A DNA stretch of 6,798 bases, taken from positions 1 to 6,798 of the forward strand of contig JACCSL010000058.1 in the NCBI GenBank assembly GCA_013812995.1. The letters run 5' to 3'. A program made the translations under genes and the position numbers. Shown here piece by piece: positions 1-6,710 of this stretch (positions within the stretch are counted from its first letter, which is position 1; every line of letters begins with the position of its first letter). The DNA is from Ardenticatenales bacterium. Lineage in GTDB: Bacteria > Chloroflexota > Anaerolineae > Ardenticatenales > Ardenticatenaceae. The notes below the pieces were generated by a model, which saw only the letters and a program-made list of their open reading frames with translations, made no database searches and had not been told where the DNA came from.

Positions 1-920
1 GGCAGATAGGGTCGCAGCTACAGGAGCGTTCCTGGCTGGGGCTGGAACTGGTGGGCTATGCAGACGACTATGCGCAGGGGGGGCTGACGCTCGGGGCGCT
101 TGCGGAGGTAGAAAAACTCTGTTCCAGCGAGAAAATCGATGTGGTCATTGTCACCCTTCCCCTTCAGGAACATGGGCAACTTGCTACCCTGCTGGAGCGG
201 ATTCATCACCTCCCCGTGCAGGTCAAACTCGTGCCGGACCTATACCCCCTCGCCTACCTTTACAGTCGCCTGGAGATGTTCGGAGGGATGCCCATGATTG
301 GCCTGGAGGAACCTGTGATTTCTCCCTGGCAGGCCGCTGTCAAGCGGGCGCTGGATGTCATCCTTTCACTCGCTAGCCTGCTCCTCGCGGCACCCGTCAT
401 GCTCTTGATAGCCGCAGGGGTCCGTCTCTCCTCACCAGGGTCCATCGTCTTCAGCCACGAGCGTGTCGGCGAGGGAGGCAGACTGTTCCGCCTCTATAAG
501 TTTCGTACCATGATCGAGAATGCGGAACAGTTGCTCTTCGAGCAGGCGGTGAGCGACGAGGGTCTACTCGTCAAACGGTCGAATGATCCACGAGTGACAT
601 CGTTTGGGCGCTGGCTACGTCGCTTCAGCCTGGACGAACTACCACAGCTCTGGAACGTGCTCCGTGGCGATATGAGTCTCGTTGGGCCGCGTCCGGAGCT
701 GCCCCACCTGGTGGAGCGGTACGAACCCTGGCAGCGCAAGCGGCTCCTGATGCCGCAGGGCATGACCGGGTGGTGGCAGGTGAACGGGCGCAGCGACAAA
801 CCGATGTTCTATCATACCGAATATGATCTTTACTACATCCGTAATTATTCCCTCCTGCTCGACCTGGAAATTCTATGGAAAACCGTCTGGGTCGTTCTGC
901 GGGGCCGGGGAGCGTACTAG
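1..920 (+). CDS. Polyprenyl-phosphate sugar-1-phosphate transferase, C-terminal part (5' end outside window)
   Basis: This membrane enzyme transfers a sugar-1-phosphate from a UDP-sugar to undecaprenyl phosphate, the first step in assembling an exopolysaccharide or capsule repeat unit. The frame is open from base 3 with no stop, so the gene begins upstream; the GTG at 51 is probably internal. Counting the codon at 3 as residue 1, residues 1-95 resemble the Rossmann-like CoA_binding_3 region that precedes the catalytic domain (a VGYADDY motif follows the missing nucleotide-fold start). A hydrophobic helix lies at about 117-140, directly after the KRALD motif. The bacterial sugar transferase core follows, with KFRTM at 166-170, DELPQLWNVLRGDMS at 211-225, VGPRP at 227-231 and GMTGWWQVNGRSD near 253-265. 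Full-length relatives of the WbaP/EpsL/CpsE type have four more N-terminal membrane helices, which would lie upstream. The sugar (glucose, galactose or other) cannot be told. surE follows after 18 bases in the same frame. Confidence 0.93.
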   Translation, partial: QIGSQLQERSWLGLELVGYADDYAQGGLTLGALAEVEKLCSSEKIDVVIVTLPLQEHGQLATLLERIHHLPVQVKLVPDLYPLAYLYSRLEMFGGMPMIGLEEPVISPWQAAVKRALDVILSLASLLLAAPVMLLIAAGVRLSSPGSIVFSHERVGEGGRLFRLYKFRTMIENAEQLLFEQAVSDEGLLVKRSNDPRVTSFGRWLRRFSLDELPQLWNVLRGDMSLVGPRPELPHLVERYEPWQRKRLLMPQGMTGWWQVNGRSDKPMFYHTEYDLYYIRNYSLLLDLEILWKTVWVVLRGRGAY

Positions 921-938
921 AAAGAGTTCGCCAATACC

Positions 939-1799
939 ATGAGTCATTCTGAGGAAACTCGTCCCCTGATCTTTATTACCAACGATGATGGCATCGGTAG
1001 CCCGGGATTGCGCGCCGTCGCGGAGGTTCTGGCACCGATGGGAGATCTGCTGATCGTCGCCCCCAAGCAGCAGCAGACGGGTGCAGGGCGCTCCTTCCCG
1101 CCAGGGCTGTGGGAATTCGAGCCCCAGGAGATAACCCTGTCGAATGGAACGGTGCTTCCGGCCTACGCGATCAATAGCAGTCCAGCACAGGCAGTTCGGG
1201 GCGGCATCAAACTGCTGGCCGGGCGAACACCTGATCTGCTCGTGTCGGGAATCAACTACGGGGAAAACATGGGCGTCGGAGTGACGATCAGCGGTACGGT
1301 GGGTGCGGCCATTGAGGGCGTCGCGGCGGGGGTGCCGGGGCTGGCGGTCTCGCTGGAGACGGATATTCACCACCACCTGGTGCACAGCGACGAGGTCGAT
1401 TTCAGTGTGGCAGCCTTCTTCGCGCATATCTTCGCCGAGATGATGTTGAAACTATCCCTTCCCCCCCACACTGACTTGCTGAAGCTGGATGTTCCGATGG
1501 AGGCGACAGCGGATACGCCCTGGCGCATCACGCGCCTGTCGCGACAGAACTATTTCAGTTCTACGGTGGAGGAGTGGGATGGGGTCCGCCGCTTCAATGG
1601 CTACCGCCGCGATGTGGACATGGAAACGTTAGAGGCAGATTCGGACATCTACGCCATTATGGTGGATAAGGTGGTCTCGCTGACGCCGATGACCATTGAC
1701 CTGACCGCGCAGAGTGACTTCGCCGCGTTGGCCGAGGAAATCCGGCTCTCCCTTCGAGATAAGGGCAGCAACGCCTGGCCCCCCTCCGCGTGGCGCTAG
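939..1799 (+). CDS. surE: 5'/3'-nucleotidase SurE (survival protein E)
   Basis: SurE is a cytosolic, divalent-metal-dependent phosphatase that removes 5' or 3' phosphates from nucleoside monophosphates and may also act on short polyphosphate. At 286 residues it is slightly longer than the usual 250-270. The N-terminal Rossmann-like half has the hallmark ITNDDG (residues 13-18, metal ligands D16 and D17), APKQQQTGAGRS (41-52), SGINYGENMG (103-112, with N106 at the metal-ligand asparagine) and SGTVGAAIEG (118-127). The usual metal-binding serine of the loop after VAP appears as T47, which keeps a hydroxyl. The C-terminal part would form the dimerisation and swapping region. ATG 939 is the only reasonable start: the TAG of the upstream gene is in the same frame 18 bases before it. 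The Shine-Dalgarno sequence (AGAAAGAG) is weak and distant, so translation may be coupled to the upstream gene. The stop codon overlaps that of the convergent recN. Confidence 0.95.
   Translation: MSHSEETRPLIFITNDDGIGSPGLRAVAEVLAPMGDLLIVAPKQQQTGAGRSFPPGLWEFEPQEITLSNGTVLPAYAINSSPAQAVRGGIKLLAGRTPDLLVSGINYGENMGVGVTISGTVGAAIEGVAAGVPGLAVSLETDIHHHLVHSDEVDFSVAAFFAHIFAEMMLKLSLPPHTDLLKLDVPMEATADTPWRITRLSRQNYFSSTVEEWDGVRRFNGYRRDVDMETLEADSDIYAIMVDKVVSLTPMTIDLTAQSDFAALAEEIRLSLRDKGSNAWPPSAWR
1796..1799. other. Shared CTAG: overlapping stop codons of convergent surE and recN
   Basis: The palindrome CTAG supplies TAG to surE on the plus strand (1797-1799) and TAG to recN on the minus strand (1798-1796). 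The two convergent genes therefore overlap by four bases. No intrinsic terminator can lie between the coding regions, so each transcript must end inside, or run antisense into, the other gene. Confidence 0.95.
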
Positions 1800-3565
1800 G
1801 ATAGCTTGACAGGACGAATGTGTAGGCGGCGTACCTTCTCGCGTAGCTCCTCAGCAGCGGTCCACGCCGCCTCGCCATCGCCAATCATCTGGGCCAGCTC
1901 GGCGATGCGCCCACGCTCGTCAATGGTTGTGACATGTGTGGCGGTGCGCTCGCCGCGAATCTCCTTGCGGATGAGAAAATGCTGATCCCCAAAGGCCGCA
2001 ATCTGGGGTAGGTGTGTGATGCAGAGCACCTGACGATTGAGGGCCAGGTTATGAAGTTTGTTCCCCACGACGTGGCCGACACGCCCCCCGACCCCCGTAT
2101 CAATCTCGTCGAAGATCAGGGTTGGGGTATCGTCGGCCATGCCGAGCGCGGTCTTGATTGCCAGCATGATGCGTGACGCCTCGCCCCCAGACGCAATGCG
2201 GGCCAGCGGCTTGAGCCCCTCACCAGGGTTGGGAGCCAGCAGGAACTCCACCTGATCGAGCCCCGTGGCGTCAAAGACATAACGAGCGTCGGGGTCATAC
2301 TCGAAGGGATTCGAGACCGGAGCACCGTCGTCGCTCTCCTCCCACAGCAGGCCAACCTCAAAGTGAGCGCGCTCCATGCGCAGGTCCCCCAGCTCTTTCT
2401 CCACAGCGCGTGCCATGCGCGTGGCGGCCTCGCGGCGGGCGGCGGAGAGCTCGCGTCCCAGCCGTCCAATCCGCACCAGCAACAATTCTTCTTCTTCCTG
2501 TAACCGCGCCAGCCGTCCCTCGGCGGTAGCGATCTCCTCCAGCTCCAGCTGCGCGTGCGCCTGCGCGGCCAGAATCTCCTCGACGCTTTCGCCATACTTG
2601 CGCTTGAGGTTGAAAATCAGGGTGAGGCGACGCTCGATCTCCTCCAGGCGGTTCGGATCATGCTCAATACGGTCGCGGTAGCGCACGAGGGTGCGGGCCA
2701 GATCATCGAGGATAGCAATGGCCTGCTCCGTAACCTCTTCGCTCTCCCCCATCGTCTCGTCCAGCCGGGCAAGACCGCCGACGGCCCGTGCTACCTGTGC
2801 CAGTTGTTCCAGCACAGACGGAACTGTGTCTCCGATTCCCTCGCAGAGCAGGGTGTAACTCTCCTCGACTAGCTGGGAGAGCTTCTCCGAGTTTACGAGA
2901 AGACGACGATCACGGTTGAGAGTCTCTTCCTCGTCGGGCTGAAGCTCCGCCGCGCCGATTTCCTCGACGATATATTGGAGACGATCCAGGCGGAAGGCCA
3001 GCGTCTCGCCGCTCGCTGATAGACGGCTGATCTGCGCGCGCACGCGCCGCAGCCGGGCCACCTGCTCGGCGACCTGCGCGCGACGGGGCAGGGTTCCGGC
3101 AAAGCGGTCTAGCAGGTCGACGTGCTTGCGGGGATTCATCAGGGAGAGGTGCTCGCTCTGCCCATGAATGTCGATCAGCGGGAGGGCAATGCTCCTGAGC
3201 AGGGAGAGCGGCACGGGGCGTCCATTGACACGGCAAAGATTCCGACCGCTCGCGTTGATTTCCCGCGTGAGAACCAAAAGCGATTCATCGTCGCCCTCGT
3301 CCTGCAATCCGCTCTCGCGGAGCAGGGGTTGCAACACATCGACGCGTGCCGCGTCCAGAGCAAAGAGGCCCTCGACGCGCGCCCGCTGAGCGCCGTGGCG
3401 CACGAGTTCCGTCTGGGCGCGCCCGCCGAGCAGCAGGCTCACGGCATCAATGATGATAGACTTGCCCGCGCCTGTCTCTCCGGTCATCACGTTGAAACCC
3501 GGCTCTAAGCGGAGTTGCACGCTGTCGATGATGGCAAAGTCGTGAATCGTGAGTTCTAGCAGCAC
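1796..3565 (-). CDS. recN: DNA repair protein RecN (SMC-like ATPase)
   Basis: RecN is a cytosolic SMC-family ATPase recruited to DNA double-strand breaks, where it helps hold broken DNA to its sister for RecA-dependent recombination. The 589 residues are close to the family norm (about 550-580). An N-terminal ATPase half carries Walker A GETGAGKS (29-36) and the RecN-typical DIHGQSEHLSL (132-142). A long charged coiled-coil stretch runs from about 160 to 400. The C-terminal half has the ABC signature ASGGEASRIMLA (458-469), Walker B TLIFDEIDTGVGG (482-494) and the switch histidine in CITHLPQIAAFGD (515-527). Translation starts at GTG 3565, supported by TGAGG five bases upstream and by alignment of the LLELTIHDFAIID start with the family. 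It is the last gene of the operon, 27 bases after the membrane-protein gene. I saw no obvious SOS-type operator in the short gap. The 3' end overlaps surE by four bases. Confidence 0.97.
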   Translation of the reverse strand: MLLELTIHDFAIIDSVQLRLEPGFNVMTGETGAGKSIIIDAVSLLLGGRAQTELVRHGAQRARVEGLFALDAARVDVLQPLLRESGLQDEGDDESLLVLTREINASGRNLCRVNGRPVPLSLLRSIALPLIDIHGQSEHLSLMNPRKHVDLLDRFAGTLPRRAQVAEQVARLRRVRAQISRLSASGETLAFRLDRLQYIVEEIGAAELQPDEEETLNRDRRLLVNSEKLSQLVEESYTLLCEGIGDTVPSVLEQLAQVARAVGGLARLDETMGESEEVTEQAIAILDDLARTLVRYRDRIEHDPNRLEEIERRLTLIFNLKRKYGESVEEILAAQAHAQLELEEIATAEGRLARLQEEEELLLVRIGRLGRELSAARREAATRMARAVEKELGDLRMERAHFEVGLLWEESDDGAPVSNPFEYDPDARYVFDATGLDQVEFLLAPNPGEGLKPLARIASGGEASRIMLAIKTALGMADDTPTLIFDEIDTGVGGRVGHVVGNKLHNLALNRQVLCITHLPQIAAFGDQHFLIRKEIRGERTATHVTTIDERGRIAELAQMIGDGEAAWTAAEELREKVRRLHIRPVKLS

Positions 3566-3570
3566 AAAAG

Positions 3571-3575
3571 CCTCA
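3571..3575 (-). promoter_or_regulatory. Ribosome binding site of recN
   Basis: Read on the minus strand this is TGAGG, followed by a five-base spacer and the GTG start at 3565. It supports the GTG as the true recN start and suggests that recN can be initiated independently of the gene 27 bases upstream. Confidence 0.7.
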
Positions 3576-3592
3576 GTCTAGGAAAAAAATCT

Positions 3593-4390
3593 TCAGCGCA
3601 ATGTTGCCACTGCTGCCGTTATCGCGGTACCCAGGTAGAGAAGCGTGTGAAATTGCATGAAGAGTGCTATCGCACCTGGAATAATGCCTATCCCGGTGCC
3701 ATAGCCGAGTCCAGCACCGGCCAGCAGCAGCCCCAGAAAGATGCTCACTCCAACCACGGCCTGTATGTCCTTCCCACGCTTTCGCGGCACCACACGCTCC
3801 AGCCCTGCCGCGATGGCGCGCCCGATGGCCCCGCCGATGAAGAACCAGAAGTAGAGCCAGATCACGCCGCCGAAGAGGATAACCAGCAGGCCCACGATGG
3901 TCGAGATGGCAGTTGTCACCAGAAAGGCGAGCGCAAGAGTTTTGACATCCGCCTGGTAAATAGTAGAGCGAGTTTCTTTCACGCACTCGCGGCAGCGTAG
4001 ACCCACCGGGTGGCGGACCGCGCAATCCGTGCACATGGGTCGTCCGCAGCGGTTGCAGCGCAGCCGGGTCTCGCGATCCGGGTGGGTGGTACAGAACAAA
4101 ACCTCATCCTCAAGCGGGCTAGTGAGCGGACCCTCCAGCTCTATGACCCGCTCCAGCGCCAACTTGGCCTCGGCATTCTCCGGGTCAAGGAGCAGGGCCT
4201 CCTCCAGGAAGGCTTTCTTATCGGCACTGTTGCTGGCGGTGCTCGCCCGCCAGAGCCATGCTTCGACATTCGCCGGGTCGCGCTCTGTGACGAGGCGCAG
4301 CAATCGCACTGCCTGGGCGTTGTCCCCCGCGCGTGCCGCCGCGATGCCTCGCGTCAGCAGATCGGGGGTTGTCGTATCATCACCACTCAT
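3593..4390 (-). CDS. TPR, B-box-like zinc finger and four-helix membrane protein, function unknown
   Basis: I do not recognise this 265-residue protein as a named family. Three parts can be seen. Residues 12-80 form about two tetratricopeptide-like repeats (typical patterns GDNAQAVRLLRLVTERDPAN and FLEEALLLDPENAEAKLAL), suggesting protein binding. Residues 100-136 hold a cysteine/histidine cluster: C100, H103, C112, C115, C120, C123, H127, C133 and C136. The spacing is like a B-box zinc finger that binds two zinc ions, as also seen before some bacterial membrane domains. Residues 150-262 contain about four hydrophobic helices (roughly 151-173, 175-197, 211-231 and 237-262), with a basic loop VPRKRGK (201-207) between the second and third. 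The N-terminal part is probably cytoplasmic; there is no signal peptide. The ATG shares its A with the nadK stop (TGATG), which implies translational coupling. A rhomboid protease is unlikely, since no GxSG or membrane histidine pattern is visible. Confidence 0.88.
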   Translation of the reverse strand: MSGDDTTTPDLLTRGIAAARAGDNAQAVRLLRLVTERDPANVEAWLWRASTASNSADKKAFLEEALLLDPENAEAKLALERVIELEGPLTSPLEDEVLFCTTHPDRETRLRCNRCGRPMCTDCAVRHPVGLRCRECVKETRSTIYQADVKTLALAFLVTTAISTIVGLLVILFGGVIWLYFWFFIGGAIGRAIAAGLERVVPRKRGKDIQAVVGVSIFLGLLLAGAGLGYGTGIGIIPGAIALFMQFHTLLYLGTAITAAVATLR

Positions 4391-5256
4391 CAGGCCCGCC
4401 TAAATTTTTCTTGTAAGGTTGCGTAAAAATAGTTCTTCGGCCCCGTACGCACAAAGCGAGCCACGGCTGAGCTCTGCTCCACATGGAGCTGGTCCCCTGC
4501 CTCGTAGGTCAGCGTAGTCTGCCCATCCAACGTGACAACGGTGCTTTTCTGCGTCGAGGCGGTGAGCATGACCTGGCTTGTCGGAGCCAGGACAAAGCCG
4601 CGCGCCAGGGACAGGTGCGGTGCAACGGGAATCGCCAGCAGCCCCGCCACATCCGGCCCCATGATGAGACCCCCCGCTCCCAGCGCATAGGCGGTGGAGC
4701 CCGTTGGCGTGGCGATGATCATTCCATCGGCGGTGTAATGCGCCGTCTCCGCCCCGTCGATGAAGAGCGTCAGGCGGATGGCGTGAGGACCATCCCCACG
4801 GGCCAGCACCACATCGTTCAGCGCCTCCTGCTCCTCCACTACCTCGCCATCGCGGATGAGCCGCGCGCGCAGGAGGTGGCGCTTTTCCAGCCAGAAGTTG
4901 CCCTCCAGCACACGACGGAGTCCTGCCTCGGCCTGCGCCGGTTGCAGCTCTGTCAGAAAGCCCAGCGTTCCGAAGTCCACGGTGAGCAGCGGCGGTGTCA
5001 CACGGGTACTCTCATCGTCCGGCAGCGGGAGCAGGGAAGCCCGAGCCACCCGCAGGATGGTACCATCGCCCCCGAAGGTGACGAGCAGATCGCAGAGAGC
5101 TGCCAGGTCGGAGAGGGCCTCGGGCTCCCACGCTGATTGGACCCACGTATCACAGCCGCAGCTCTCGGCGACGCGCACAAGGGCACGGGCCAGCACCTGG
5201 GCCGCCTCCACACGCGGGTGGTAAAGCAGCCCTACGCGCTCAACGCGCTCAGCCAA
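4390..5256 (-). CDS. nadK: NAD kinase
   Basis: NAD kinase phosphorylates the 2' hydroxyl of NAD's adenosine ribose to make NADP, using ATP or polyphosphate, in the cytosol. At 288 residues it has normal length. Visible motifs are GGDGT (62-66, with catalytic-region D64), GTLGFLTE (96-103), the nucleotide-contacting ND pair (N147, D148) and DGMIIATPTGSTAYALGAGG (177-196), then the C-terminal beta-rich domain with VTLDGQ (241-246). The segment before LGFL reads TVDFGT where many family members have a GxN pattern, and GGL replaces the common GGP. These look like lineage variants rather than defects. Translation probably starts at TTG 5256, with AGGGG four bases upstream. No in-frame ATG or GTG lies in the first residues or directly upstream. 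The start lies inside the 3' end of hisS (8-base overlap), and the stop shares a base with the next gene. nadK beside recN is a recurrent bacterial arrangement. Confidence 0.95.
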   Translation of the reverse strand: MAERVERVGLLYHPRVEAAQVLARALVRVAESCGCDTWVQSAWEPEALSDLAALCDLLVTFGGDGTILRVARASLLPLPDDESTRVTPPLLTVDFGTLGFLTELQPAQAEAGLRRVLEGNFWLEKRHLLRARLIRDGEVVEEQEALNDVVLARGDGPHAIRLTLFIDGAETAHYTADGMIIATPTGSTAYALGAGGLIMGPDVAGLLAIPVAPHLSLARGFVLAPTSQVMLTASTQKSTVVTLDGQTTLTYEAGDQLHVEQSSAVARFVRTGPKNYFYATLQEKFRRA

Positions 5257-6532
5257 GGTGCCCCTGGAGCCAGAGAACGAGGTTGTCCAATCGAACCGAT
5301 GTTTGATTGCCCGTAGCCATCTCCTTGACCATCACCTCACCCTGCGCCAGTTCATTCTCCCCAAAGATAAGTGTGAAGCGCGCGGGCGACTTGTCGGCGG
5401 CGCGCATCTGGGACTTGAAGGAGCGCTTGCCCTGCGCGTATGCCATCTCGGCGGGGATGGCGGCCTGGCGTAGGGTGTCCAAGGTCTGGATGGCGGCGCG
5501 CTTCGTCGCCTCATCGAACCAGACAGCGTAGACCTGCGTGGTGCGGAGAGGGGGCGGGGCAATGTCCAGTTCTTCAAGGACGAGTGCCGCGCGCTCGAAG
5601 CCCAGCCCCATACCCATGCCCGGCGTCGCCGCGCCCCCCAGAAGCTCGACCAGCCCATCGTAGCGCCCGCCGCCGCAGAGCGCGTTGTTCGCCGTGTCCA
5701 GCGCCTCGCTCTGCACCTCGAAGACAGTCTTGGTGTAGTAGTCAAAACCGCGCACCAGCAGCGGGTTTACTGTGTAACGCCGGCCCAGCATGTCCATGTA
5801 GCTACGGAGGGTGTCGAAGTGGGTGCGGCACTCTTGGCAGAGCGAATCCGCCAGAAGCGGCACCTGCTCTGCCTCCATCAGCGCCCGAACCTTGGGGTCC
5901 TTCGTGTCCAGAACGCGCAGCGGATTCTTCGCCAGGCGCATCTGATCGGTCTCGCCCAGATGCTCGCGGCGCGCCTCCAGCCAGGGAACGAGGGTGTCAC
6001 GAATGTACGGTGGACGGCAGGCTGGGCAGCCAATGGAATTGATCTCAAAGCGAAGTTTCCCGACCCCCAGCGTCTCAAAAATATCGGAGGCGAGGCTCAT
6101 GATTTCCAGGTCCACCGCCGGGTCCGACTCGCCAATGACTTCCAGCGAGATTTGCGTGTGCTGACGGTAGCGGCCCATACCGGGGCGCTCGTAGCGAAAG
6201 AGGGGGCCGATGGCATAGAGCTTGACGGGCGGCGGCTGATTGTGAAGTCCGTTCTCGACATAGGCGCGCACGATACCAGCCGTGAACTCGGGGCGGAGCG
6301 TCAACGGCTCGCCGCCCTGCGTCTCAAAGGAGTACATCTCCTTCTCCACGATGTCCGTCCCCGTGCCAACGCCCCGCGCAAAAACCTCAGTGTGCTCGAA
6401 CATGGGAGGATCAATAGGAAGGAAGCCGTAGCGGGCGGCCACCTCGCGAACTGTGGCGTCAATCCAGCGGTAGTAGGGTTGCTTGTCGGGGGTCCAATCC
6501 TGGGTGCCCTTGGGGGCCTGGTAGCGGGTCAT
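5249..6532 (-). CDS. hisS: Histidyl-tRNA synthetase
   Basis: HisRS is a cytosolic class II aminoacyl-tRNA synthetase that charges tRNA-His, acting as a dimer. The 427 residues match the bacterial norm. Class II motif 1 lies in the region of DPPMFEHTEVF (41-51). TLRPEFTAG (78-86) and motif 2 with FRYERPGMGRYRQ (112-124) follow. The histidine-specific signatures are LVRGFDYYTKTVFE (259-272) and CGGGRYDGLVELLGG (286-300), then motif 3 GMGMGLGFERAAL (305-317). The anticodon-binding domain covers about 330-427. Two cysteine pairs, C169/C172 (GCPAC) and C232/C235 (CQEC), flank the insertion domain and could bind zinc. This is known from a subset of bacterial HisRS and absent in E. coli. The ATG at 6532 fits the family N terminus (QAPKGTQDW), though its Shine-Dalgarno sequence is weak (GGA eight bases upstream). 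It is the first gene of the operon, about 38 bases after the predicted transcription start, too short a leader for a T-box. Confidence 0.97.
   Translation of the reverse strand: MTRYQAPKGTQDWTPDKQPYYRWIDATVREVAARYGFLPIDPPMFEHTEVFARGVGTGTDIVEKEMYSFETQGGEPLTLRPEFTAGIVRAYVENGLHNQPPPVKLYAIGPLFRYERPGMGRYRQHTQISLEVIGESDPAVDLEIMSLASDIFETLGVGKLRFEINSIGCPACRPPYIRDTLVPWLEARREHLGETDQMRLAKNPLRVLDTKDPKVRALMEAEQVPLLADSLCQECRTHFDTLRSYMDMLGRRYTVNPLLVRGFDYYTKTVFEVQSEALDTANNALCGGGRYDGLVELLGGAATPGMGMGLGFERAALVLEELDIAPPPLRTTQVYAVWFDEATKRAAIQTLDTLRQAAIPAEMAYAQGKRSFKSQMRAADKSPARFTLIFGENELAQGEVMVKEMATGNQTSVRLDNLVLWLQGHLG
5261..5265 (-). promoter_or_regulatory. Ribosome binding site of nadK
   Basis: Read on the minus strand this is AGGGG, four bases before the TTG at 5256. 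It lies within the last codons of hisS. It decides in favour of the unusual TTG start because no ATG or GTG is available nearby in frame. Confidence 0.55.
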
Positions 6533-6576
6533 AAAATTATTCCATTTTACGTTTTTTTGGGCTCAATAGCAGGGAG

Positions 6577-6605
6577 ATTATAGCGCAGTGCCCAATAGAT
6601 GTCTA
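6577..6605 (-). promoter_or_regulatory. Sigma-70/sigma-A type promoter of the hisS-nadK-recN operon
   Basis: Read on the minus strand, a -35 element TAGACA (6605-6600, five of six consensus bases) is followed by a 17-base spacer and a perfect -10 element TATAAT (6582-6577). Transcription would start near 6570, giving a leader of about 38 bases before the hisS ATG. It is the only strong promoter-like site seen ahead of the four leftward genes and probably drives all of them. Confidence 0.8.
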
Positions 6606-6606
6606 T
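6595..6606. promoter_or_regulatory. Short palindrome over the hisS -35 element, possible operator
   Basis: ATAGATGTCTAT is an inverted repeat with five-base arms (ATAGA and TCTAT) and a two-base centre, and it covers the -35 hexamer. A repressor bound here would block the hisS promoter. The arms are short, and the -35 sequence itself supplies part of the symmetry, so chance is a fair explanation. Confidence 0.2.
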
Positions 6607-6664
6607 CAATTTTGCCAACCAAAGAAAATGGCCCCTCACAATTGCAATATCTGTCGCGGGTGGC

Positions 6665-6673
6665 TGCTATGAT
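6665..6673 (+). promoter_or_regulatory. Extended -10 promoter for the rightward gene at 6716
   Basis: TGCTATGAT fits the extended -10 pattern TGnTATAAT with one mismatch. No good -35 lies at the ideal distance; TTGCAA at 6642-6647 is 20 bases upstream, which is too far for a classical spacer, but extended -10 promoters often work without a -35. Transcription would start near 6680, leaving a leader of about 36 bases. Confidence 0.5.
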
Positions 6674-6702
6674 AAAGTCGAACAAGCGTTCCAGGCAAAT
6701 CT

Positions 6703-6710
6703 AAAGGGGG
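6703..6710 (+). promoter_or_regulatory. Strong ribosome binding site for the gene at 6716
   Basis: AAAGGGGG followed by the five-base spacer AAGCC and ATG. This is the clearest Shine-Dalgarno sequence in the window and is the main support for a real gene starting at 6716. Confidence 0.7.

Noticed and set aside
873..1427. A 184-codon minus-strand open frame across surE
   Set aside because: It is a shadow of surE, with no family features and no ribosome binding site.
2376..2681. Serine/arginine-rich plus-strand open frame within recN
   Set aside because: It is a reverse-complement shadow of the recN coiled-coil codons.
3581..3640. T-run (seven T on the minus strand) before recN as an intrinsic terminator or attenuator
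   Set aside because: The sequence before the run forms only a weak four-pair stem with a two-base loop (GCAA/TTGC), so no credible terminator hairpin exists.
3573..4034. A 153-codon minus-strand frame within the membrane-protein gene
   Set aside because: Low-complexity, arginine- and glycine-rich translation in an alternate frame of a gene with clear domain structure.
6537..6545. Two-codon upstream frame ATGGAATAA just before hisS
   Set aside because: It has no Shine-Dalgarno sequence of its own and is short enough to arise by chance in AT-rich leader DNA.
6533..6570. T-box or other riboswitch ahead of hisS
   Set aside because: The predicted leader is only about 38 bases, too short for a T-box, and shows no terminator-antiterminator pair.
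5819..6583. A 254-codon plus-strand open frame antisense to hisS
   Set aside because: hisS is unambiguous on the other strand. The antisense frame has no recognisable domains and reflects GC-rich codon bias.
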